Origin: Adiantum capillus-veneris
Taxonomy: Eukaryota; Streptophyta; Polypodiopsida; Polypodiales; Pteridaceae
DNA: 62,000 nucleotides
Assembly (NCBI GenBank): GCA_014529385.2
Contig: CM043966.1
Span: forward strand, 99,648,087-99,710,086
Direction of reading: 5' to 3'
The position numbers were made by a program, and so were the translations under genes. The notes below the pieces were generated by a model, which saw nothing but the letters and a program-made list of their open reading frames with translations, did no database searches and was not told the DNA's origin. The number at the start of each line of letters is the position of its first letter. The stretch's first letter is position 1. Below are positions 27,504 to 36,423 of this stretch, one piece after another.

Positions 27504-28482
27504 GTAGGTGAACTTGCAAAGGCATTGTAGGAAAGGTAATATAATCTATAAGGGATTTATAATCAGGGTATGATCAGTGCCAGCTATGGAAAGCAGGAAC
27601 TTGACTACTTTTGTGTTCGGTAAGGATGTGCATACAATTTCACATATGATGAATGGTATGAACAAAGTCCTACATGACTTCATGCCTCAAACTATGACGC
27701 CCTTTCTTGATGATGTGCTGATCAAAGAATGTGATGCAAGTGATATAGATATGGTTCTCGACTCAAGGGGATGCCACAAGTATGTGGAGAATCATATCAA
27801 TGATCGTGATAAGATCTTGTCAATGTTGGAAGAACTGAACCTTACTTTGTCTGGGAAAAAGTCAATGTTTGGAGAGAATGAAGTTCTTATTGTGTGCAAG
27901 CCATATGGTAGAAGGCCTTGTCCAGTAAAGATTGATGTAATTCAAAGAATGAAAGACACATGTATAAATGCAACTGAGGTTTGAAGGTTCTTGGGTGCAT
28001 GTGTATTTTTCGTTAATTGGATTCCACATTATGCGCATATAGTAGAACCTTTGTATCAAATCTCGAGAAAGAACCAAAAATTTCAATGGGAAGAAATGCA
28101 TACACATGCCATGAGGAAATTAAAGAAGTTGTTTATTGTGTCTCCAACTTTGAGAAACGCAAACTATGAATTTGGAAGACATGTGGTTGTGACAGTGGAT
28201 ACTAGCCCCATAGCATTGGATGGGTGATTGGGCAAGATGATGAAGATGGAAAGAGATATGCTGTGAGATTTGGAGCCAAGGTCCTATCCACAAAGTAAAA
28301 AGAGAATTATGAGAAGCAGTCACAACATTGAATGTGATACAGAGTATTAGATAGGAACAAATGTAATGGTGGAGACGGATTGTCTACCCCTGCTTGGAAT
28401 GATCACAAGCTGCTCAACTCTTGGAATTGCTATGTTGAGATGGATTGCCTACATATAATCCTCAAGAGAACAAGGAATTCAA
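27504..28482 (+). pseudogene. Family A RT and RNase H remnant
   Basis: The plus strand aligns with 37220-38260 of the intact family A pol. It holds the FLDDVLIKEC active-site region near 27705 (FxDD type), the region around LNLTLSGKKSMFG, and the RNase H start VTVDTSP near 28192. A deletion removes part of the palm (near 27610-27640), and stops interrupt it (TGA at 27982 and others). It ends abruptly at about 28482, where family B 3' sequence begins. This is an old, truncated copy. Confidence 0.87.
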
Positions 28483-29322
28483 GCAAAAGAGTCGAAATCT
28501 AAGTACTTAAGTCTGGTGAAGTGAAGGAGAAGGTCCAAAAGACACTCACGTACTGAGCACAGTGAGATACGAGTGGAGAAACTTCAACATCGACAACCCT
28601 TCTTGGAAAGGTGGAAGCTATTGAGACATCTTTTGATGTCACATGTGCTACATTTATTCCTTGAAACACCCATCATCTCCTTCTTTCACATTGCATGCTT
28701 TTGTTGACAAATTTCTCATATGCATATTGAGTGTCCCATAATTGGCACTTGCATCAGGCACTCTCCGTGTTTCACCCAAGCACTCACCTTTCATGAACAT
28801 GTACTTCACGTTCAACTGCTCAACTCCAATAAGAGCGTATACCAAAGGTATTTTTTTTCCCACAGGTTTCTTTTCCCTTTGGTCATCCAAGTTTTAGACC
28901 CTAATTTAAAGACACCTATCACCATCCTCTTGTACATATTCCTTCTACATCAACAATAAGGAAATGCTACTCAAATCAATTGACAAATAAATTGGAGCAC
29001 CAATTTCAGACCATAGCATACTTCTCCTCAATGGCGAGTCGAAGAATGCCCTACAATGAGAAAGCTGCAGACAACACTAACAACATGATTGCACAGGAAC
29101 AAAGAAGTCCCCAATGAAGAAGAGCACACATAAAAGTAATTAGAGGATCTCAAAAGATGAATGGTTATGATGATAGATGTCCGCTCTAATGGATCATAGT
29201 TCTTGTTGTGGTTCGACAAAGTTACAAGCAGTGCAACAGATGAAGCCAAAATGACAGTAAAGACCACATCGCCATCGACAATCAGGTCATGTCGGGGACG
29301 ACATGAACGCGGAAGGGGGGAG
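28483..29322 (+). mobile_element. Family B 3' internal region (upstream copy) with polypurine tract
   Basis: It matches 52398-53238 almost base for base, including the final GCGGAAGGGGGGAG polypurine tract (29309-29322) directly before the LTR start TGTTGAC. It therefore belongs to a second family B copy located upstream and sharing the LTR at 29323. Its upstream coding part is gone, replaced at 28482 by the family A remnant. No frame here is convincing. Confidence 0.85.
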
Positions 29323-30285
29323 TGTTGACTGCTGCGTCAACAACACAACATAACTCAAGTTTCGTACCAAAGTATTATCTTTTGCGAGTTATGAAATGTT
29401 GTGGATTATGGCTATAAACGTCATTTGTAATGAGTAGTTATTCTAGTTTCACAAGCCGAGGTGCAATGGCACTTCCAGATTGTAAATACAAAGCCATTTG
29501 ACCCTTTCAACCCCAAATTTTGGTTAAACCTAAGGTAGCCTTAGTATATAAGGTACCTAGGTCATTTTCTAAAAGGAAGAAAGACTTTAATCATAATCAA
29601 AACTTTAGCGCTGCTGTCTACTGTGTGTGAGAGAGAAAGAGAGTGAGTGTGAGCTTTATCCTCTTGCTACGTCCGGCTTGCTCAACACATTGGAGATCCG
29701 ACTGCACCATTGTTGTAGGCTCGAGGAGAGATACGCGACAACGCCAAGCATTCCACGCGAGACAAAGCGCACACGCCGATGCATCCACGAGCTATTTGTG
29801 GTCGTAAGTGTATCAAACAATGTCTGTTTTCTGCATGCTAGTAGTCAATAGAATCGTGACGACATAAGCTACGCATAGGTACTCATAAATTTCAGTTTCG
29901 GGCACTTTCAAAATTTTGCTCTGTCATCCTACGCGTTTTCCGCAGACGCGTTTAGAGTGAGGGTTTTGAGTGTAGAAGCGTAGCGACAGGTGTATCCTAG
30001 TGAGGGGATGGTGTTCCTTAATTTTCTTACGAATCTGGCATGATTAGGTGAGTTACCTTCCGTATGTGTGTATGTGGCTAGGTGGTGTAGTTGAGAGCAG
30101 TGAGGTTCTTGATTGTGGTTTAGTTGGCCTTCCTGAGTGTTGTATGTGTAGGATGGTCTCAGCCTGACAAGATAAAGATATTTCCTCCGTGTGCCTATCG
30201 TGTCATCTGTGTCCTCGATTGACATTATGTTGATCTAGGTAGTGTTTGCATGCACTTCATGGGTGTGTGAGTCGCTCCCGCAACA
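29323..30285 (+). mobile_element. Family B LTR (963 bp)
   Basis: It begins TGTTGAC after a polypurine tract and ends CGCAACA directly before a primer site, so both borders are clear (TGTTG..CAACA). The first 20 bases form a hairpin (TGTTGAC, 6-base loop, GTCAACA). A TATA box lies at 29545-29553 and a GA-rich stretch at 29625-29650. The LTR has family B 3' sequence upstream and family B leader downstream, so it serves as 3' LTR of one copy and 5' LTR of the next. No protein frame is supported. Confidence 0.9.
29545..29553 (+). promoter_or_regulatory. TATA box of family B LTR
   Basis: TATATAAGG lies 222 bases into the LTR, placing the expected transcript start near 29577. Confidence 0.55.
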
Positions 30286-30286
30286 T

Positions 30287-30304
30287 TGGTGCCGTTGCAC
30301 GGGA
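30287..30304 (+). other. Primer binding site, tRNA-Asp-like (family B)
   Basis: TGGTGCCGTTGCACGGGA follows the LTR end with a 1-base spacer. By hand, 15 of 18 bases match the plant Asp-type primer site TGGCGCCGTTGCCGGGGA (from memory). Confidence 0.7.
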
Positions 30305-30828
30305 CACAAGGACCTAAATAGGTTTCCTACTAACACTCGTGTGATGGTTGCTTGATTTAGTTTCGACTAAAGAAAGTGTTTTTCTTAAGTGGATCCGGAA
30401 GAGGATATTCCACGATCAAGTGGATAGCCAGGAAGCGTGTGTCTTGCCGAGGGTCTGCGACTAGATAGGTTTAGTTAGGATCTGTGGATTAGAGTAGTTT
30501 TTGGTGGTCGAGGGATTTGTGAGGTGATAAAAGCGTTTACTAGTCCGTGTGTGGCAGTGAAGCGTTTTTCTACTCATAGATGCAAAACCCCATATGATTT
30601 GTAGGAGTAGCTTTAGGTAAGTGATCCGATTCTGATCTAGAGCTATTCAGCACTGAATTATTTGCTAAAGTGCTTGATTGCATTTGAAATCACGGAAAAG
30701 TGTGCTTTTGAGGGTAAAAATGCATTAAACAAGCTTTTGTGGATATTTTTGTATGACTGACTAATGTTGTGCATATAAAAGAGCATTTGCAAGGGTTCTG
30801 TGAAGAAAACCTACAATTCTATAAACAT

Positions 30829-31860
30829 AGACATCCTACACGTGGGATGTCTCAAGGGGGTTCTGGAGACCAAATTTCAAAATTCTGACTGCACCAGTGT
30901 GTTCAGAAGGGGGGGTTTACCCTAAGTGTACATTGAAACTAGAGTTTTGACCAACTCTTGACATCCAAAAGACCAAAGACGGAGTGTCAAAAATGCGAAA
31001 ACAAGAAACTTAAGATTTTGAGCACAATTTTGCATCAAAACTGGTAGGAATGCTTGAAAAGTAGTGCTCAAGACTTGGGGATGCCTGTGGATTAATTCTG
31101 CCAAAAATTTCATCAGTAGACATCCTACGCATAGGATGTGTAGAGAGTGATTCTTGAAGCAAAAATCAAGTTTTGACATCATACCCATATTCTGCATGTT
31201 CTGTTGGACACACACACCAAAGCTCATGTCATTTGGACATATAGACTGAGAGTTAAGGGGATGTTACTCTTTCAGAGAAATATTTTCCCAAAAGTGGTGA
31301 TTCTGAGCAATTTTGATATCCAAATTTTTTTGTGATCACATATTCTTGTTATATGCATCAAGAAGCACCTTGGGTAGAAACAGAAGTCCATTCTGAGAAA
31401 AAACAACATCCTACGCGTAGGATGTCTACAAGGTGATCTGGTGGAAATTTTGAAATTCTCAGTTGATCAGTGTGTTTAGAAGGTAGGTTTTACCCTATTT
31501 TCACCTGGAAAGTAGAAATTTGACCAAATTTTGACAGATCAAAGCCAAAAGACAAGAATTGCCAAACATCCTACCCAAATTGTATCAAAGGCCTAATTTT
31601 GAGACCAAACCATAGGATGACTCCATAGGCATGCTCTAAATATTGTATTGAGTGCATGTGATAAATTTCATCTCATTTAGGTCAGTGAAAGTGAAGATTA
31701 AACAGACTTTAGCATTTTTGACTGAAAAAGGCAAGAATAGCTAGTTTTGGGGTCTTTTGACATCCAAACTCAAATCTAAGCATACCAGTGGGTTGCTGAA
31801 GACTAGGGGATCTTTGGTCTAAGTTTGGGTTCATTCTGGGCAAAAATACATCCTACGCGT
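30829..31860 (+). repeat. Hairpin repeat array B, first part
   Basis: Palindromes sit at 30829-30852, 31118-31141 and 31404-31427. The left half of a fourth is at 31846-31860. The consensus is a perfect 24-base palindrome with core ACATCCTACGCGTAGGATGT extended by AG and CT: a 10-bp stem closing a CGCG loop. The first two copies differ mainly at CpG positions in the loop (CACG, CGCA). The array starts 542 bases after the primer site. Degenerate half sites occur near 31566 (AACATCCTAC) and 31613. Spacing is 289, 286 and 442. Sequence between palindromes is repeated but much more diverged than the palindromes. Confidence 0.9.
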
Positions 31861-32684
31861 TGTCGTGCTGTGACACGTACATAGTGGGAACGCATGCTAC
31901 AAGATCTATCTTGTATTTTTTTAGATACATAATTATATTTCCTATAGTGTACATATGCATATTTAAGTATAATAATAAGCCTTCTATCTCATCCTATTAT
32001 TTTTCTCAAGGGTAACATATCCTTACTTTACCATCAGAAAATACTATGGGAAAAGCATCAATAGCTCCGCCTCTTTAACTTGGGGCAGAAAGCATTGATT
32101 CTTTATTTCTACTATTTCATTATCATCTCACACCCTAGCTAGATCCTATATCTAGGGTAAACTCCAATATATATATATTCTATGTATTTTTTATACTTTT
32201 CTTATATTTCTTTTTAAATAGCTACTAGGAGAGAATCAAATCCTAGTGGGACACTAGGTGCCATGATTTCAAAGATACACTTATTTTAATGCATTATTGC
32301 AAGCATGATTACAAAACTTTGTCAAGGAGCAATGTCATGCTTTCATATGGCATGAGGTGTCCTTTGGAATTAAATGAAAGTCTACGCTAAGGAGACCACA
32401 TGAAGACTTTTGCTGCCATAAATGGACCCTATTTTGATGAATAATTTACACAAGGTTCCAATCTGAATTGGAAAACGATTTTAAAATGAAAATCGTAGCT
32501 AATGAGCTGAAGTTTTTGCCCATATTTTTACTTTTTTATTTGGAGCCACGGTTGAGGAGATATGATCAAAATACTGGACCCCAGTCTACCCACATCATGC
32601 AGGGACAGCTCATTTCCAACTTTTCCAATCCCTGTTCACACTGGCTCCTCTCTTCTTGTGTAAACCCTTGTGGGTTCCCTTCAC

Positions 32685-32693
32685 CTATAAAAG
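32685..32693 (+). promoter_or_regulatory. TATA box of family A LTR 1
   Basis: CTATAAAAG sits in CCTTCACCTATAAAAGGGGACC. The expected transcript start near 32715 leaves about 530 nt before the protein A start. The same element recurs at 40710-40718 and 48735-48743. Confidence 0.65.
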
Positions 32694-33243
32694 GGGACCT
32701 CTTCTTCCTTGGAAAGAAAAAAGCATTCAAGCCATTGATGAGAGGAATTCTTGAGGGAGTGAGTAGTAATGCCTAATTGTACTTAGCCCCATTAACATAA
32801 GCCCAAGCCTACACTTTCTCCTAGAGGAAGACTAGCCATTCTTGTACGCTATCCTTGGAAGATCAACTCTAATCAAAGAAGGTGTTGTACTTGGCGTATC
32901 AATCAAAGTGGAGTGCTCCCCTCTTCTTCTCTCTCCCATCAATAATGGTGCCGAAGGGTTTCAAGTAAGATGTGTTCTACATTGATGTTTTCTTGATTTC
33001 TTGTTGTTTTCATTTTCATCTCTAATCCAACATATATATATGTATCTAATCTCATCTCCTTAACCAAATCTATTTCTCTCACTCTTAGTAATTCATCCTC
33101 TCTACAAATTTTAGGTTCTCTTTGCTACAGGTACATCTCTCCCCGCAGTATCCTTATTGTCTACGGGCAAGAATAGGGCTTGGGAGGGAAAATTCTCATC
33201 TCTTCACTTCTCTCATATCTACATTTCTCACATACTATCCTAA

Positions 33244-33462
33244 ATGAATAACGCACATGATGGTCATTTCTATCGCTTTCACTCTGTACGATCTATTAGA
33301 ATTAACGTATGGATTAGCCGTAAAATACACTTTCAACAACGTATAGTGTTTCTCTTTGGCCTAGAAAGGCTTAATGAAATACTTCTATCACCGGATCCCA
33401 TCATACTACCTCTCATAGACTATAACTTTTCTTTTGATGTAAGCGTAGTTATCTTGCTATGA
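33244..33462 (+). CDS. LTR-encoded small protein A (72 aa), LTR 1
   Basis: Starts at ATG in CTAAATGAATAAC and ends with TGA. It lies downstream of the TATA box, in the part of the LTR that would open the genomic transcript. Core features are I-S-R-K-I-H-F-Q-Q-R-I-V, LFG, ERLNE, ILPLIDY and SFDV, followed by a hydrophobic tail VVILL. About 23 of 48 core residues are identical to protein B without a gap, so the pair arose by duplication. The stop overlaps the protein B start (ATGA). The diverged copy at 3321 retains the protein with mostly synonymous changes. No known family recognised. Possible roles include a retroelement accessory protein; that is speculation. Short ATG frames precede it in the leader. 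Confidence 0.65.
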   Translation: MNNAHDGHFYRFHSVRSIRINVWISRKIHFQQRIVFLFGLERLNEILLSPDPIILPLIDYNFSFDVSVVILL

Positions 33463-33671
33463 ACCAAGAGGATTTGTACACACAATTAATCCCAATCACT
33501 AGACAAAATATATATATTATGGTAAGCACAAAACTACAATTCCAAAGAACAATTCGTAGCCTATTTGGTCAGCCAAGATTGAATGCCATTAACTCATCTG
33601 TTAACCCTTTCATATTACCCATGATACGATATGACCATAGCCTTGATGTTTTTATTTTCGTATTGTTTTGA
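33459..33671 (+). CDS. LTR-encoded small protein B (70 aa), LTR 1
   Basis: ATG overlaps the protein A stop codon (ATGA), an arrangement that would suit termination-reinitiation. Core: ITRQNIYI, VSTKLQFQR, LFG, PRLN, NPFILPMIRY, SLDV, tail FIFVLF. It is paralogous to protein A. The copy at 3569-6440 matches at about 52 of 64 residues, with about 29 of those using other codons, and shares the tail after the insertion there. I see no signal peptide, cysteine pattern or basic cluster. Function unknown. A GTAAGC after ATG (33522) could be a splice donor, so a spliced product cannot be excluded. Confidence 0.65.
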   Translation: MNQEDLYTQLIPITRQNIYIMVSTKLQFQRTIRSLFGQPRLNAINSSVNPFILPMIRYDHSLDVFIFVLF

Positions 33672-33878
33672 CATTCTCTTTTGTGTTCTTTCTTTGTGTG
33701 TGTGAGTGCAAGAGAGAAAGAGTGAGTCTTCTTTGATTGCACTTCTTACCAAACCCTAGTCTTCATGGCATCTATGGTTTAACTCCTTCACATAGTTTTA
33801 GTTGAGTTCTCTCACAAACTCTCACAGCCATAAGCCCGGTGCTTTCCTGGCAAGACCACAAATTTCTCGACATATTTT

Positions 33879-33898
33879 TGGTGAACCCGACGCGAATC
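33879..33898 (+). other. Primer binding site, tRNA-Trp-like (family A unit 1)
   Basis: TGGTGAACCCGACGCGAATC starts 7 bases after the LTR end. It is complementary to the 3' end of plant tRNA-Trp as I remember it (..GATTCACGTCGGGTTCACCA) at 19 of 20 bases. Trp primers are uncommon in plant Ty3 elements, where Met and Asp types dominate. Confidence 0.65.
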
Positions 33899-33925
33899 TG
33901 CTAGGGTGAGAGTTTGTGGGTAACC

Positions 33926-36301
33926 ATGGGTGATCATGTTGAGCAACAAGGTATGCATTTTGACCCAGCAACAATGCAAATGTTTCAAGCATTTGCAATG
34001 TTCATGCAACAACAACATGCTACTGAAAGAAGGGAGATTTCAGCAACGAAGGCCATACAAGCGGTCGTCAACAGAATGGATCAGTTCAATGGCAAAGATG
34101 TAACCAAGTACTTACGTGAGTATGTGAAGGAGATGGAGCTGCATCGCGTGTCAGAAGGTGAGATGATTCAAAGCTTTGAGCTAGTTGTTGCTCCAGAAAT
34201 TAGGGAGCATGTTAGGGCAATTAAAGATGGGCATGGGAGAAATTGGGAAGAACTCAAAGTAGCTTTAAAGGAGGAATATTTCATGGAGGACTCTGAGAGA
34301 GTGACCAAAAGGACATTCTTAGAATGGGTAGTCAAGCCAAAGTAAGGACTATCAATAACAGAACTACTTAGGGAATTTGAGCGGCGCTATGCACAACTCA
34401 CAAGGACAGAAAGGGCCACACTAGATGCAGAGAAGACAGATCTTTTCTTACAAGCTGCAGGTAAAGAGTTTCAAGAAAATTTGGAGCTTCTTCTTGAAGA
34501 TAATGATGTTGAGCAAGGACTAAAGACCGACTGGAATGAGGTTGAAGGTGCTGTCTCACTGCTTGCCAAATGACAAAGAAGAAGGGACAAGATGGTAGTA
34601 AGCACTACAAGTCCTTCCACCTCAACTTTTGACAAAATGGTAAAGCCTACTTTTATCGCTCCTAAGTTTGATGAGTCCATGCTAGATGAGCTTGTGAAGG
34701 GAATGCGTGACTTGAAGGTGAAGTTTGCAAAGCTTGAAGAAAAAGGCCAACCATCAGGGCCACTTCCTAGGCAAAGACAACAGCCCAAAGAAGGGTTTGT
34801 TAATAGATGTATTTGGTGTGATAGTACAGACCATGTAAGAAGATATTGTGATGATTTTAGTGATGCTTTGTCAAAAGATGTTGTCTTTTTTAAGGATGGT
34901 AAAATCCACTTAAGAGAGACAGGTCTACCCTTGAGAACTAACTTTGGGAAGGGGGGAATGCAAACCTTAGTTGAAGATATGGCAACCAAGCATGCCACCT
35001 CTTCAGTTGAGGCAGCTACTTATGGAGTAAAAATTGAACATTTTTGTGATGAAGAGGTGAGTGACCATCATGGTCAAATTTGGCCAAATGTCATGCAATT
35101 AGCTAAAAAGGGAAAGCTTACAAAAGAGATTCTACATGAAGCAGGTGATTGCATACGTCTAGAAACAGGATGGAATGATCCAGTGGACTCATTGTCAGTG
35201 CATGCCTACATTACAAAATGCCAACAAAATGAGGCAATTGTAGAAGAGAAGCGCAGACGTGAGAATGCTGATGAAGGACCATCAAAAAGAGCTTCTAGAA
35301 GTGGGGGAAGAAGCGACTCAATGCCTTCTCAAACACCCTCAACACAAGGAGCATCTCCACCTGAAGTACTCATGGAGGAGTCTACAAGAGGAAAGAAGAA
35401 AGAGCCAACGAAAGGTAAGACAAAAGGCCCAACTTATAAACTACAATCTGATATTGAAGTTGCTACAGATTTAAAGAAAGTCTTGGAGGAAAGGATCTTG
35501 AATAGCAAGATTGAGTTCACTCTGGGAGAAGTTCTTGGCATTGCAAAGCGTGAATTCCACGAGGAGATCATTGACATCATCAAGAGGAAGAGGCAAACCC
35601 TTGCTGAAGTTTCTCGTCCACATGTTGAAGGGGAAACCTCGAAGACACAAGGGATGCAACTGCAAAATAAGGAGAATGATGGAGCTATGGTAGGATGCTA
35701 CCAATCTAGTGGGAGAGTGAAGCAAGTGCATTTCTCAAATGATGATGAAGAAGTTGAAGATATTCCTAGGAGTTACTATTCACGAAGTCATTGGGCAAGG
35801 GCTACTACAGAAACTTTGGTCAAGGTAGGTGATCTTGAAGAGCCATTTGTTGCCTTGATTGACCATGGTTCAGAAATAAACATAATGTCAAAGAGTCTCT
35901 ACAACAAGTGCAAATGGACGATGGACACAGATCATGGTTGGATGGTAAAAGTGGCAAACAATTCATCCGGTGAATAGTATGCAGCATGTCCAGGTGTGAA
36001 GGTAACAATAGGTGATGTAAAGATTGACCAAAACTTCTTTGTACAGGATACATCTTCATATCATCTCATCCTTGGACAACCCTACATTGTGGGAGTTCGA
36101 ATGGAAACAAAGGTAATGGACGATGGTTCAGCATATGCTAGAATACGTAGCAAAGATGGTAAACGAGCTGTCCAATTTCTCACAGTCTGTGTAAACCATG
36201 AAAGAAATCGTGACAACCTCAGAGAACATCCTCTACCAAAGGTAAGCAAAGAGTTTCATGATCATAGAGAAATGATGGGTTTTGGTCAAGTACCATTGTA
36301 A
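33926..36301 (+). pseudogene. Family A gag-protease, unit 1
   Basis: One reading frame of about 790 codons carries four in-frame stops (TAA 34343, TGA 34571, TAG 35975, TAA 36299) and no frameshift. Order: a capsid-like region (RMDQFNGKDVTKYLREY, 34074-34130); a CX2CX4HX4C zinc knuckle at 34808-34849, with Tyr before the last Cys; a Lys/Arg/Ser-rich linker; then a retropepsin. The retropepsin has its active site at 35861 (LIDHGSEINIM, D-H-G in place of D-S/T-G) and a flap-distal ILGQPY near 36069. The protein would form particles and cut the polyprotein. The same four stops occur in unit 2, so they predate the duplication. Three of the four can be explained by C-to-T at CAA, CGA or CAG. The ATG at 33926 is the first in this frame after the primer site. 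Confidence 0.88.
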
Positions 36302-36423
36302 AGCAGGATTGCAGTGGTACAGAAAGAAAAAGGGTCTCGCTTGATCCAAAAATAGGTGAAACTTTCTCGATGAGCTCCTTGGTAACAAGGAATTGATCAG
36401 TATGTTTTACAAAACTTGAAGAT

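Larger units (their letters stand above)
31861..33872 (+). mobile_element. Family A LTR 1 (5', 2012 bp)
   Basis: TGTCG..CGACA borders. It holds the TATA box at 32685, two small overlapping frames at 33244-33671, and the terminal block CTCACAGCCATAAGCCCGG (33821-33839) shared with the split LTR at 2780-6595 and with 58401. At several sites (for example near 32291, 32415, 33421) it agrees with LTR 3 against LTR 2. Confidence 0.95.

Noticed and set aside
30287-30304. Family B primer site as initiator-Met type
   Set aside because: It lacks TGGTATCAGAGC and matches the Asp-type site at 15 of 18 positions.
32468-32776. 102-codon plus-strand frame in each family A LTR
   Set aside because: It starts upstream of the TATA box and spans it, and the diverged LTR at 2780 has no matching frame, unlike proteins A and B.
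34471-34998. 175-codon minus-strand frame (also at 42496-43023)
   Set aside because: It is antisense to the gag frame with its zinc knuckle and is duplicated only because the whole unit is.
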